A DNA stretch of 64,000 nt from Saccharothrix espanaensis DSM 44229 (GCF_000328705.1 NC_019673.1:5022001-5086000); one strand, 5' to 3'; shown: positions 16,960 through 26,851, counted from the stretch's first letter. Notes: a model not told the origin generated them from the sequence alone. Made by a program: numbers and translations.

Positions 16960-19215
16960 CGCCCCGCGCGGGAGCTTCGGCGCCGCACTTCCTGGCGCCG
17001 CCCTTCCGGCGCTGCCGTTCCGGCGCTGCCCTTCCTGCGCAAGCACGTCCGCCGCGCCGCGCATGAGCAGCCCGGCGACCCGGTCGACGTGCCGCGCGCG
17101 CCAGTCGGCCAGTTCCGTGCCGTGCACCAGGCGGTTGAACGCGCCGATCGCCGGTCCGGTGTGGACCTGGAAGCTCGCGCGGTCACCGGGGTCGCCGCGC
17201 AGCGCGGCGGCGGAGGTGTGCGCGAAGTACCAGCGGAACGCCAGCGCGGTGCGGCGCCGGGGGTCTGCGGTCTCGACCAGTTCGGCACGACCGGTGTCGC
17301 GGTAGTGCTGTTCGGTGTCCCGCCAGACCTCGGCGAACGTGCGGCGGAACGTGGTGCGCTCGACGCTGTCGCGGATCCGCTGCGGGATCTCGTCCCAGCA
17401 CCCGTGCCGTTGGTAGAGCTGGAAGAGCTGGTTCGCGCGTGCGGCGAACATCGTGCCCCGGCGCAGCACTTGGACGCGTGCGCCGGTCTCGAACATGTCG
17501 CCCGCGGGCGCGTACGCGGTGTCCTGCACGCCGGCTTCCGCCAGCAGGTCCTTGACCAGGTCGGAGGTCGCGGCCTCGGGTGTGGCCTGGTTGACCGACC
17601 CGGTGACCACGAAGTCCGCGCCGAGCACGAACGCGGCGGCCACGGCGGTGGGCGTGCCCAGCCCGCCGGCGGCCCCGACCCGGACGCGTTTGGCGTAGCC
17701 GTGCCCGACCATCGCGCGGTCGCGCAGCAGGACCAGGTCGGGCACGACGGTCAGCGCCGGGCGGGCGTCGGTGTGCCCGGCGGAGTCGGCTTCGGCGCAC
17801 AGGTCACCGGCGACCGGGAGCCGGCGCGCGGCGTGCGCCTCCTCGCGGGTGAGCGCGCCGGAGCGGACCAGGTCGTCGAGCAGCGCGGGCGGCGGTGGGG
17901 CCAGGAAGGCTTCGGCCACTTCGGGGCGTGAGACCTTGGCCAGGAGGTTGCGCACGGCGACGGGCGTGCCGTCCGGGGTGGTGTGCGCGCCGGCGAACCG
18001 GAAGCGCACCAGCGGGGCCGTGACCCCGGTGAACCCGGCCGCCTCGACGTGCCGGACGTCCGCGCGCACGTACAGGTCGGCCAGCCGCCGCTCCAGCGCC
18101 GGGTTGTCGGGCATGGCCAGCAGGTTCATCCCGAACCGGCCCGGTCCGGGCGCGGCGGTCAGCTCGTCCAGCGCGCGTTCCACCTCGTCGTGGGCGAGCC
18201 CGCCCGCGCCGAAGAAGCCGAGCAGGCCCGCCTCGCCCATCCGGCGCACCAGCGCCACCGAGGCGATGCCCCGGAACATCGAGCCGGACAGGTAGGCCCA
18301 GCGCACGCCGTAGTCGGCGCGGAACGCCGCGTCGCCCAGGGTTTCCGGGCCGGGCGGCGCGGGCAGCGCCTCGGCGACCGGCCGCCACAGGTCGGTGAGC
18401 ACGCGGCCGGGGCCCAGCTCGCGGACCGACCGCACGCCGGCGGCGGCCAGCCCGTCCATGGTCTCGCGCCACCGGACCGGGCTGCGCACCTGGAGCGCCA
18501 GCAGGTCGCCGATCAGCGCCGGGTCGTGCGGCCGGGCGGTCACGTTGGAGAACACCGGCACCTCGGGCGGCGCGAACCGCACCCCGGCCAGCACCTCCTC
18601 GAACTCGCGCGCGGCGGCGCGCATGTACCGGGAGTGGAAGGCGGCGGTGACGGCCAGCGGCACGCACCGGCCGGCCTTCGCGGCGCGGACGGCGGCCGTC
18701 GCCGCGGCCAGCGAGTCCGGCGGCCCGGACAGCACGACCTGGGTGGCGGAGTTGTCGTTGGCCACGTCCACGTCGTCCACGCCCGCCTCGGCCAGCAGCC
18801 CGCGCAGCCGGTCCGGGCGCACGCCCACCACGGCCACCATGCCGCCGCCGGAGGCCCGGGACATCACCTCGCCACGCCGGCACACCAGCGTCAGCGCGGT
18901 CTCGAAGTCCAGGCAGCCGGCGGCGAACAGCGCGTTGTACTCGCCGAGGCTGTGCCCGGCCAGGAAGTCCGGCGGACCCTCGTCGCGCACGGCGAGGTAG
19001 CTCAGGGCGTTGACGACGAACAGCGCGGGCTGCGCGTAGCGCGTGTCCCGCAGGAGGTTGTCGGGGTCCTCTTGGCACAGGCGCGCGACCGGCAGCCCGA
19101 GGACCCGGTCGGCGGTGGCGCGGTGCTCGGGGAAGCGGTCGAACAGCTCGCCGCCCATCCCCCGGCGCTGCGCGCCCTGCCCCGGGAACACCCAGGCGGT
19201 TTTCGGCGTGGACAC
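16918..19215 (-). CDS. Discrete trans-acyltransferase fused to an enoyl-reductase-like flavoprotein (LnmG type)
   Basis: A 765-residue bifunctional protein. Residues ~5-295 form an FabD-like malonyl-CoA:ACP acyltransferase: FPGQGAQRRGMG, the nucleophile elbow GHSLGE (Ser near residue 89) and downstream AFHSRYM. Residues ~310-720 form a PfaD-type FMN-binding TIM barrel: FFGAGGLAHDEVERAL, VVTGSVNQATPEA, APAGDMFETGARVQVLRRGTMF. In trans-AT systems this protein supplies malonate to every AT-less module and may reduce enoyl intermediates. No module in the window contains an AT, so this is probably the only loader. The GTG at 19215 has no clear ribosome site. A -10-like GACAGT 22 nt after a dyad arm predicts transcription from about the start codon, so the mRNA may be leaderless. 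Confidence 0.92.
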   Translation of the reverse strand: MSTPKTAWVFPGQGAQRRGMGGELFDRFPEHRATADRVLGLPVARLCQEDPDNLLRDTRYAQPALFVVNALSYLAVRDEGPPDFLAGHSLGEYNALFAAGCLDFETALTLVCRRGEVMSRASGGGMVAVVGVRPDRLRGLLAEAGVDDVDVANDNSATQVVLSGPPDSLAAATAAVRAAKAGRCVPLAVTAAFHSRYMRAAAREFEEVLAGVRFAPPEVPVFSNVTARPHDPALIGDLLALQVRSPVRWRETMDGLAAAGVRSVRELGPGRVLTDLWRPVAEALPAPPGPETLGDAAFRADYGVRWAYLSGSMFRGIASVALVRRMGEAGLLGFFGAGGLAHDEVERALDELTAAPGPGRFGMNLLAMPDNPALERRLADLYVRADVRHVEAAGFTGVTAPLVRFRFAGAHTTPDGTPVAVRNLLAKVSRPEVAEAFLAPPPPALLDDLVRSGALTREEAHAARRLPVAGDLCAEADSAGHTDARPALTVVPDLVLLRDRAMVGHGYAKRVRVGAAGGLGTPTAVAAAFVLGADFVVTGSVNQATPEAATSDLVKDLLAEAGVQDTAYAPAGDMFETGARVQVLRRGTMFAARANQLFQLYQRHGCWDEIPQRIRDSVERTTFRRTFAEVWRDTEQHYRDTGRAELVETADPRRRTALAFRWYFAHTSAAALRGDPGDRASFQVHTGPAIGAFNRLVHGTELADWRARHVDRVAGLLMRGAADVLAQEGQRRNGSAGRAAPGSAAPKLPRGAVTSNEQSPAGPRR

Positions 19216-19221
19216 GCCTGG

Positions 19222-19293
19222 ACTGTCCTGCCCCGGGCCGGGCGCGGGCTGCCCAAGGTTGAGCAGCACCACGCCGGCGGACCCGCTTAGCGT
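19222..19293. promoter_or_regulatory. Cluster dyad copy D, divergent promoter of AT-ER and NRPS
   Basis: Plus strand CTGCCCA-AGGT-TGAGCAG at 19249-19266 (one mismatch). Rightward -10-like TAGCGT at 19288-19293, 23 nt after TGAGC, drives the NRPS gene (start 19330). Leftward GACAGT at 19227-19222 fits the same spacing for AT-ER. One dyad may serve both genes. Confidence 0.75.
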
Positions 19294-19329
19294 GGGCCGA
19301 CACCGTCCGACGTCGGAGCGGGGAGCCAC

Positions 19330-22300
19330 ATGGACGACCAGGCCGGCGTCGCCGACGCCATCACGACCATCCTCGGGGTGCTCGCGCGCGTGCTGCCGCC
19401 GGGCACCCCGGTGGCGGCCGACACCCCGCTGGTGACGCTCGGCCTCGGGTCGCTCGCCGCCGCGCGGGTGCTGCTGGAGGTCGGCTCGGCGCTGGGCGCG
19501 GAGCTGCCGATGGACGCCACCCGCACGTGCCGCGACGCGCGGGAGCTGGCGGCGCTCGCGGTCGGCTCGCGCAACCACGGCGGGCTGCGCCCGCAGGTGC
19601 GGGCCACGCCGTCGGCGCGCCACGAGCCGTTCCCGCTGACCCCGTTGCAGGAGGCGTACCTGCTGGGCAAGAGCCTGGGCGCGGACGGGATCGGCTGCCA
19701 CGTCTACCGCGAGTTCGCGGTGCCGGACCTGGACCTCGACCGGCTGCGCGCGGCGTGGGGCAGGCTGGTCGAGCACCACGACGCGCTGCGCCTGGTGACG
19801 ACCGCCGATGGCCGGCAGCGGATCGTGCCGGACGCGCCGCCGTGGACGATGCCGGTGCACGACGACGTCCTGGCCGTGCGGAACCGGCTGTCGCACCGCG
19901 CGTACCGCGCCGACGAGAGTCCGCTGTGGAGCGTCGAGGCCACCCGGAACCCGGACGGCTCGGGCGTGCTGCACTTGAGCGTGGACGCGCTCGTCACCGA
20001 CGGCGCGGGGCTGGAACTGCTCGTGGACCAGCTCCGGGCGTGCTACGACGACCCGGCGTGCGTGCTGCCCGGCGGCGGTTTCGGGGTTCGGGACCTCGTA
20101 GTCGCGCTCGGCGAGCACCAGTCCGGTGACACCTGCCGGGCGAGTTTGGGCTACTGGATGGACCGGCTGCGCGACCTGCCGCCCGGTCCCGCGCTGCCGG
20201 CCGGCGACACCCCGCCGGACAACCGGCGGACCCCGCACACGGCCGAGCTGACGCCGCGCGAGTGGGCGGCGGTGCGGGACTGGGCGGCCGAGGCCGGCGT
20301 GTCGGCGACCTCGCTGGTGCTGACCGTGTTCACCGAGGCGCTTCAGCGGGTGTGCGACGAGCCGAAGTTCTCCCTGGTGCTCACCACCAGCAGCAGGCTC
20401 GTGCTGCCGGCCGCGGCGGACACCGTGGTCGGCCCGTTCACCTCGACCGCGATCTTCGTCGCCGAACCGTCCGCCGGGCTGCCGCTGACCGAGGCCGCGA
20501 AGCGGGTGCACGGTCGGCTGCGCCGCGACCTGGACCACGCGGCCGTGCCCGGCGTCGCGGTGCTGCGGGCGATGCGCGCGCAACGGCTGCCGGTCCCCGA
20601 CGCCCTGCCGGTCGTGTTCACCAGCTTGATCGGCGTCGGCGGGGGCAAGGCGGAAGGGTCATACGCGCTCAGCCAGACCACCGGCGTCACGCTCGACGCG
20701 CAGGTTGCCGAACGTGACGGCGGTCTGGTCGTGCGCTGGGACGTGGTGGACAGCGCCTTCCGACCCGGTGTGGTCGAAGGCGCGTTCGGGTGGTTCGTGA
20801 ACGCGTTGCGCTGGCTGTGGCCCGGCACCGCAACCGCGCCCCGACCGCTCAACGACCTCCAGCAGGCGTACTTCGTGGCCCGCTCGACCGACGGCGTCGG
20901 CCCGTGGTCGGGGTGCCAGGTGTGCCACGGCTTCCGCGTCGAGCACCTCGACCTGCCCCGACTGGAAGCCGCGTGGCTGGGCCTGCTCGCCGACCACGAG
21001 GTGCTGCGGACCGTCGTCACCCACGACGGGACGCTGGCCGTGCACGACACCGCGCCGGACCGCTGGCACATCCCGGTGTCGACCGGCGACGTGCAGCAGG
21101 ACATGGTCAGCCGCGCCTACCCGCTCGGCCGGTTGCCGCAGGGCGAGCTTCGGGTCACCCGGGACGACGACGGCCTGACCGTCCACATCGCGCTGGACCT
21201 GCTGGTCGCCGACGGTCGCAGCATCCACCTGCTGATGCGCGAGCTGATGCGCCGCTACTGCGACCCCACCGCACCGGCGCTGCAAGCCGCGCCCTACGCC
21301 GAGTTCGTCGCCACTCGAAAGGAACTCCGGGCCGGGCCGGAGCACGCGCCCGCTCGACAGCACTGGCGCGACCGGTTCGCCGCGCTGCCGTCCGGGCCGC
21401 CGCTGGGGCCGTTGACCGGCCCACGCACCCGGCTCACCGCGACGGTCACGGGGTGGTCGCGTTGCCGGGAACGCGCACAGGCGCGCGGGCTGAGCCTGGA
21501 CGCCGTGGTGATCACGGCGCTCACCGAAGCGCTGGGCACGCACTTCGCCGACGACTTCGCGGTGCCGCTGGTCCGCTGGGCGCGGGCGGTGGAGCGGTTC
21601 CGGCCCGCCGAGGTGACCGCGCTGAGCTGGGTGCCCAGGGCCGAGCCCGGCCTGCCGTTCGCGGAGGCCGCCCGGCGGACCGACGCGGTGATCGCCGCCG
21701 ACACCGCCGCCGACGCGGCGTCCGGCCTGGCCGAGCTGCGCACCGTCGTGCTGCGCCGGCGGCGGACCGGCGAGTTCGGCTACCCGGTGGTGTGCACCGG
21801 GCTGCTGGAGCTGGCCGACGCGCCGCTGCCGCCCGGGATCGAGCCCGGCCCGTGGCTGACCTGCACGCCGGACGTGGGGCTGGACTGCATCGCCGTGGAC
21901 GAGGGCGGTGACGAGCTACGGCTGTTCTGGGACGCCGTGCGCGGTGCGGTGCCCGACGACGTCCTGACCGGGATCTTCGCCGCCTACCAGGAGATCCTGC
22001 GTCGGCTGGGCGCGGACGAGGACGCCTGGACGGCCGACCGGGGCCGTGAGGCGGAGCGCGAACTCGTGCTGCGCACGTGGAACGACACCGCTCGGGACTT
22101 CCCGCACGACGGCCCGGTGCACCTGCTGTTCGAGGAGCAGGCCCGGATCCGGCCGGACGCGGTCACCGTGCGCGGGCGCGGGCGCGGCGGCACGACCACC
22201 TACCGGGAGCTCAACGCCACCGCGAACCGGATCGCGGCCCGGCTGAAGCAGGCCGGGGTCGGCCCGGAGTCCGTGGTCGGCCTGTCGATCGCGCGCGGCC

Positions 22301-25300
22301 CGCTCATGGTGGCGGCGGTGTTCGGCGTGCTCAAGGCGGGCGGGGCGTACCTGCCGGTGGAACCGTCGATGCCGGCCGCGCGGGCCGCGACGATGCTGGC
22401 CGACGCGGGCGCGGTCGCCCTGGTCACGACCTCCGACCTCGACCCGCCCGCCGACGGGCGGCCCGTGGTGCACGCCGACCGGCTCGGCGACGCCGTCGAG
22501 CCCGACCCCGCGCCGGCCGTCGACGAGAACGCCACCGCCTACGTCATCTTCACGTCGGGCAGCACCGGGCGGCCCAAGGGCGTCGCGGTAAACCACCGGG
22601 CGGTGCACAACCTGCTGCACTGGACCCGGCGCACGTTCGGCTTCGGGCCCGCCGACCTCGGCCTGTGCGTGACCTCCCTCGGATTCGACCTGTCGGTGTT
22701 CGACCTGCTGGGGCTGCTCGGGTTCGGCGCGTCGGTGTACGTCGCCGACGCCGAGCAGCAGCGCGACCCGGCGCTGCTGCTCGACGTGCTGCTCGACGAG
22801 CCGATCACCTTCTGGAACTCCGCCCCCACCACGCTCGCGCACGTCGCGCCGCTGATGGCCGCGCACCGCGGCGGCCCCCGGACCCGGGACCTGCGGCTGG
22901 TGTTCCTCAGCGGCGACTACACGCCGCTGGGCCTGCCCGGCGAGCTGCGCGCCTGCTTCACCGGCGCGGACGTGATCAGCCTGGGCGGGGCGACCGAGGC
23001 CACCGTCTGGTCTAACTGGTTCCGGGTCGGCGAGATCGACCCCGAGTGGCACTCGATCCCGTACGGCCGGCCGATCGACAACGCCCGCTACTACGTGCTC
23101 GACGCCGACCGCGAGCCGTGCCGGATCGGCCAGGAGGGCGACCTGTACATCGCGGGCGAGGTGCTCAGCCTCGGCTACCGCAACCGCCCGGAGCTGACCC
23201 GGGAGCGGTTCGTGCCGTGCCCGTTCGAGCCCGGCGCGCTGATGTACCGGACCGGCGACCGGGCCAGCTTCTTCCCGGACGGCAACATCCGGTTCCTGGG
23301 CCGGGCCGACCACCAGGTGAAGATCCGGGGCTTCCGGGTCGAGCCGGGCGAGATCGAGCACCGCCTGCGCACCCACCCCGCCGTGAAGGACGCGGTGGTC
23401 GTGCCCCGGGACGAGAACGGCGAGCGCAAGCTGGTCGCCTACGTCGTGCCGATGCCGGGCGCGGCGCCGGCGGCGAAGGAACTGCGCACCCACACGGCCG
23501 AGACCCTGCCGGACTACATGGTGCCCAACCACATCGCCGTCCTCGACCGCCTCCCGGCCACCGCCAACGGCAAGCTCGACCGCGACGCCCTCCCCTGGCC
23601 GCTACCCCCCGCACCTTCCACCGCACCCGAACCGACGGCGGTGGTGCCCGAACCAGCACTGCCCGAGCCGGCAGTGCCCGAGCCGGTGCCCGTTCCGGCG
23701 ACGCCGGTGGTGGCGGAACCAGGACCGGCGGCCGAGGACCTGCGCGGGATGCTGACCGCGCTGCTCGGCGAACTGGTCGGCGAAGCGGTGGACCCGGCAG
23801 CGGACCTGTGGGACCAGGGCGCGACCTCGTTCACCATGGTCCAGGTGTCGACACGCCTCCAAGAGCGGTTCGGCACGCGCGTTCCCGTCGCCGTCCTGTT
23901 GGACAACCCGACGATCGACGGCATCGCGGCGCACGTCGCCTCCGTGGTCGGCCTCCCCACGACCGCCACCGATCCGACCACCGCACCGCCCACCGCACCG
24001 CCCACTGCCGAGCCGACGCCCGAACCCACGGCCACGCCCGTGCCGGACGTCGCCACCGAACCCGTGGTGGACGTGCTGTCCCCCACCGACCGAGCCGCGT
24101 TCGCCACCGCGCGCTGGGACCTGCGCGACGACGGCACGTCACTCCCGCTGCCCGACACCCGGCCCGACGAACACCTCTACCGGTGGCGCGGCACCCGGCG
24201 CGACTTCCGCCCCGACCCGGTGCCCTTCACGGCCCTGACCTCGCTGCTGGCGCTGCTGCGCCCACTGCCGGACGGCGACCGGCGCCGCCGCCTCTACCCG
24301 TCCGCCGGCGACACGTACGGCGTCCAGGTCTACGTCCACGTCGCGGACGACCGGGTGTCCGGTGTGGACAGTGGCGTCTACTACTACCACCCCGACGAGC
24401 ACGCGCTGCGCCGGATCTCCGACGGTTCCGACCTGGGCCGGTCGGCGCACTTCGTCTACAACCGGCCGGTGTACGACCGGGCCGCGTTCGAGATCTTCCT
24501 GGTGGGACAGGCGAAAGCCGTGCGTCCCCTGTACGGCGAGGAGTCCGAGCGGTTCCTGGCCCTGGAGGCGGGCTACCTGGGCCAGCTGCTGATGTCCGGA
24601 CAGGCCGCGCACGGGCTGGGGCTGTGCCCGGTCGGTGCGGTGGCCGTCGACCCGGTGCGCCGGGCGTTGCGGCTCGACCAGGACCACGTGTTCCTCCAGT
24701 CGTTCCTCGGTGGCGCGGTCGACCACGTCACCGGGCCGGCCGAAACCGGGCCGGCAGGCACCGGGAAAGCCGGCACCGGGTCGGCCGAGGTGGCGGTGGT
24801 CGGGATGGCGGGCCGGTACCCGGAGGCCGACGACCTCGACGCGCTGTGGCGCAACCTGCTCGACGGCCGGTGCTCGGTCGCCGCCCCGCCCGCCGCGCGC
24901 GGCGACGGCCCGGCGGGCGGCTACCTGCGGGACGTGGAGTCGTTCGACAGCGCGGTGTTCGGCATCGCGCCCGCCGAGGCGGCGACCCTCGACCCGCAGT
25001 TGCGGCTGCTGCTGGAAGTGGTGTGGGTGTGCCTGGAGGACGCCGGCCACACGTCGGCGTCGCTGGGCCGGGTCGGGGTGTTCGTCGGGCTGATGTGGCA
25101 CGACCACCGGCTGGTCGGCAACGACCGGTGGCGGGCCGAGGGCTCGGCGCGGATCTCCGGCACCGGGTCGGAGGTGGCCAACCGGGTGTCGCACGTGTTC
25201 GACTTCCGCGGGCCGAGCCTGGCCGTGGACACCTCGTGCTCGTCGTCGCTCACCGCGCTCCAACTGGCTGTGGAGAGCCTGCGGCGCGGTGACTGCGACG

Positions 25301-26001
25301 CGGCCGTGGTCGGCGCGGCGAACCTCCTGCTGCACCCGTACCACGCCTCCGTGCTGCGCGGGCTGGACCTGGTGGCCGAGACGCCGGGCCGGGCGCTGGA
25401 CGCCGAGGCGGCCGGGTGGTCTCCCGGGGAGGCGGTGGGCGCGGTGCTGCTGCGCCGGCTGGCCGACGCGCGGGCGGACGGCGACACCGTGCACGGCGTC
25501 GTGGAAAGCGCGTGGGTCGGGCACACCGGCGGCACCGGCCGGTTCGGCACGCCGGACGTGGCGACGCTGACCGCGTCCCTGTCGCGCGCGCTCGACCAGG
25601 CGGGCCTGACCCCCGACGACATCGGGTACGTGGAGTGCGCGGCGTCCGGCGCGGCGCTGTCCGACGCCGCCGAGGTCGAAGCCGTCGGCCGGCTGTTCGG
25701 CGACCGCGCCCCGGTGCCGGCGGGCACCCTCAAGCCCAACCTCGGGCACGCCGAGGCCGCGTCGGGCCTGGCGCAGCTCACGAAGGTCCTGCTGCAACTG
25801 CGGCACGGCGCGCTCGCACCGACGTTGCTGTCCGACCGCCCCACGGCGCTGGTGGACCTCGACGGCCTGCCGATCACGTTCGTCACCGAGCCGGCGCCGT
25901 GGACCGGGACGCCGCTGCGCGCCCTGGTCAACGCGGTCGGGGCGACCGGCTCGGTCGGCCACGTCGTGCTCCGCTCCCCCGAACCGGAAGAGGACCGATG
26001 A
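19330..26001 (+). CDS. NRPS-PKS hybrid: PCP-Cy-Cy-A(Cys)-PCP-Ox-KS (LnmI-like)
   Basis: A 2223-residue protein. Domains: orphan PCP (5-75, Ser41 in GLGSLA); Cy1 (~95-490) and Cy2 (~505-900), both with the cyclisation motif DxxxxD (Asp219/Asp224 and Asp623/Asp628) in place of HHxxxDG; adenylation (~920-1420); PCP (Ser1500 in GATSFT); nitroreductase-type thiazoline oxidase (~1575-1795); KS (~1805-2215). The A-domain positions read D-L-F-N-F-S-L-V-W, close to the Cys code D-L-Y-N-L-S-L-I-W. The module should therefore add Cys, cyclise and oxidise it to a thiazole. The KS keeps Cys1970 (DTSCSSS), but the usual HGTGT reads AASGA with Ala2104 for the catalytic His, so it is probably non-elongating. 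The protein stops right after the KS; the post-KS linker and ACP open the PKS gene at 62.8 kb. The ATG has GGGGAG upstream. Confidence 0.92.
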   Translation: MDDQAGVADAITTILGVLARVLPPGTPVAADTPLVTLGLGSLAAARVLLEVGSALGAELPMDATRTCRDARELAALAVGSRNHGGLRPQVRATPSARHEPFPLTPLQEAYLLGKSLGADGIGCHVYREFAVPDLDLDRLRAAWGRLVEHHDALRLVTTADGRQRIVPDAPPWTMPVHDDVLAVRNRLSHRAYRADESPLWSVEATRNPDGSGVLHLSVDALVTDGAGLELLVDQLRACYDDPACVLPGGGFGVRDLVVALGEHQSGDTCRASLGYWMDRLRDLPPGPALPAGDTPPDNRRTPHTAELTPREWAAVRDWAAEAGVSATSLVLTVFTEALQRVCDEPKFSLVLTTSSRLVLPAAADTVVGPFTSTAIFVAEPSAGLPLTEAAKRVHGRLRRDLDHAAVPGVAVLRAMRAQRLPVPDALPVVFTSLIGVGGGKAEGSYALSQTTGVTLDAQVAERDGGLVVRWDVVDSAFRPGVVEGAFGWFVNALRWLWPGTATAPRPLNDLQQAYFVARSTDGVGPWSGCQVCHGFRVEHLDLPRLEAAWLGLLADHEVLRTVVTHDGTLAVHDTAPDRWHIPVSTGDVQQDMVSRAYPLGRLPQGELRVTRDDDGLTVHIALDLLVADGRSIHLLMRELMRRYCDPTAPALQAAPYAEFVATRKELRAGPEHAPARQHWRDRFAALPSGPPLGPLTGPRTRLTATVTGWSRCRERAQARGLSLDAVVITALTEALGTHFADDFAVPLVRWARAVERFRPAEVTALSWVPRAEPGLPFAEAARRTDAVIAADTAADAASGLAELRTVVLRRRRTGEFGYPVVCTGLLELADAPLPPGIEPGPWLTCTPDVGLDCIAVDEGGDELRLFWDAVRGAVPDDVLTGIFAAYQEILRRLGADEDAWTADRGREAERELVLRTWNDTARDFPHDGPVHLLFEEQARIRPDAVTVRGRGRGGTTTYRELNATANRIAARLKQAGVGPESVVGLSIARGPLMVAAVFGVLKAGGAYLPVEPSMPAARAATMLADAGAVALVTTSDLDPPADGRPVVHADRLGDAVEPDPAPAVDENATAYVIFTSGSTGRPKGVAVNHRAVHNLLHWTRRTFGFGPADLGLCVTSLGFDLSVFDLLGLLGFGASVYVADAEQQRDPALLLDVLLDEPITFWNSAPTTLAHVAPLMAAHRGGPRTRDLRLVFLSGDYTPLGLPGELRACFTGADVISLGGATEATVWSNWFRVGEIDPEWHSIPYGRPIDNARYYVLDADREPCRIGQEGDLYIAGEVLSLGYRNRPELTRERFVPCPFEPGALMYRTGDRASFFPDGNIRFLGRADHQVKIRGFRVEPGEIEHRLRTHPAVKDAVVVPRDENGERKLVAYVVPMPGAAPAAKELRTHTAETLPDYMVPNHIAVLDRLPATANGKLDRDALPWPLPPAPSTAPEPTAVVPEPALPEPAVPEPVPVPATPVVAEPGPAAEDLRGMLTALLGELVGEAVDPAADLWDQGATSFTMVQVSTRLQERFGTRVPVAVLLDNPTIDGIAAHVASVVGLPTTATDPTTAPPTAPPTAEPTPEPTATPVPDVATEPVVDVLSPTDRAAFATARWDLRDDGTSLPLPDTRPDEHLYRWRGTRRDFRPDPVPFTALTSLLALLRPLPDGDRRRRLYPSAGDTYGVQVYVHVADDRVSGVDSGVYYYHPDEHALRRISDGSDLGRSAHFVYNRPVYDRAAFEIFLVGQAKAVRPLYGEESERFLALEAGYLGQLLMSGQAAHGLGLCPVGAVAVDPVRRALRLDQDHVFLQSFLGGAVDHVTGPAETGPAGTGKAGTGSAEVAVVGMAGRYPEADDLDALWRNLLDGRCSVAAPPAARGDGPAGGYLRDVESFDSAVFGIAPAEAATLDPQLRLLLEVVWVCLEDAGHTSASLGRVGVFVGLMWHDHRLVGNDRWRAEGSARISGTGSEVANRVSHVFDFRGPSLAVDTSCSSSLTALQLAVESLRRGDCDAAVVGAANLLLHPYHASVLRGLDLVAETPGRALDAEAAGWSPGEAVGAVLLRRLADARADGDTVHGVVESAWVGHTGGTGRFGTPDVATLTASLSRALDQAGLTPDDIGYVECAASGAALSDAAEVEAVGRLFGDRAPVPAGTLKPNLGHAEAASGLAQLTKVLLQLRHGALAPTLLSDRPTALVDLDGLPITFVTEPAPWTGTPLRALVNAVGATGSVGHVVLRSPEPEEDR

Positions 26002-26729
26002 CCTGGATCAAACCGCCGACCGCGCCGGACACGCCGGTGCTGCTGTACTGCGTCGCGCACGCGGGCGGCGGGGCCGGGTTCTTCCGGACGTGGCCGGGGT
26101 TGCTCGCGCCGGAGGTCGGGGTGTGCCCGGTGGTCCTGCCGGGTCGGGAAACCCGCCTGCGCGAAACTCCGCTGACGACCGTCGCGGACATCGCCACCCC
26201 CTTGGCGGAGGCCATCAAGGCGCACGCGGACCGGCCTTACGCGCTGTTCGGGCACAGCATGGGCTCGGTGGTCGCCTACGAGGTGGCCCGACGGCTGACC
26301 ACCGCGCCACGCCCGCCGCTGCGGCTGTTCGTGTCCGGGCGGCGGGCACCGCACCTGCCGGCCCGGCGCGCGCCGCTGCACCCGTTGCGGCAGGACGAGT
26401 TCGTGCACGCGGTGGCGAAGATGGGCGGCACGCCGCGCGAACTGCTGGACCAGCACGACCTGATGCGGATGTTCCTGCCCGGCCTGCGCGCGGACTTCAC
26501 CGTCAACGAGACCTACGCGCCCCTGCCCGGCCCGGTGCTCGACTGCCCGGTGTCGGCGCTGACCGGCGACACCGACCCGGAGGTCACCGTGCCGGAGGTG
26601 CGGGCGTGGGCGGACGCCACCGTGGGCCCGTTCAGCCTGCGCGTGTTCCCCGGCGGCCACTTCTACCACTCGGACCTGCCCGACGCCCTGGCCGACGCGT
26701 TCCGCACCGACCTGACCGTCCGCCCCTGA
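25998..26729 (+). CDS. Type II thioesterase
   Basis: A 243-residue alpha/beta hydrolase of the GrsT/external thioesterase type. Motifs: FCVAHAGGGA-like YCVAHAGGGAGFF oxyanion strand, nucleophile elbow GHSMGS (Ser ~94), Asp in TGDTDPEV and His in GGHFYH. These enzymes clear misprimed or stalled acyl groups from carrier domains. The ATG overlaps the NRPS stop codon (ATGA), so it is translated with the NRPS. It is the last gene of that unit and converges on the aminotransferase gene. Confidence 0.93.
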   Translation: MTWIKPPTAPDTPVLLYCVAHAGGGAGFFRTWPGLLAPEVGVCPVVLPGRETRLRETPLTTVADIATPLAEAIKAHADRPYALFGHSMGSVVAYEVARRLTTAPRPPLRLFVSGRRAPHLPARRAPLHPLRQDEFVHAVAKMGGTPRELLDQHDLMRMFLPGLRADFTVNETYAPLPGPVLDCPVSALTGDTDPEVTVPEVRAWADATVGPFSLRVFPGGHFYHSDLPDALADAFRTDLTVRP

Positions 26730-26793
26730 GCCCCGACCACCGCGCGTCCGACAATCGTCCCAGCGCAAGGCTCGACACGCACCCGACAAACGC

Positions 26794-26843
26794 ACGACGA
26801 CCCCGGTCCGCCACCTCACGCGGTGGCGGACCGGGGTCGTCGT
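26794..26843. terminator. Bidirectional terminator, 22-bp perfect stem
   Basis: Perfect 22-bp inverted repeat (26794-26815 and 26822-26843) with a 6-nt loop TCACGC, between the convergent thioesterase and aminotransferase genes. Confidence 0.9.
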
Positions 26844-26851
26844 GGACGGGG

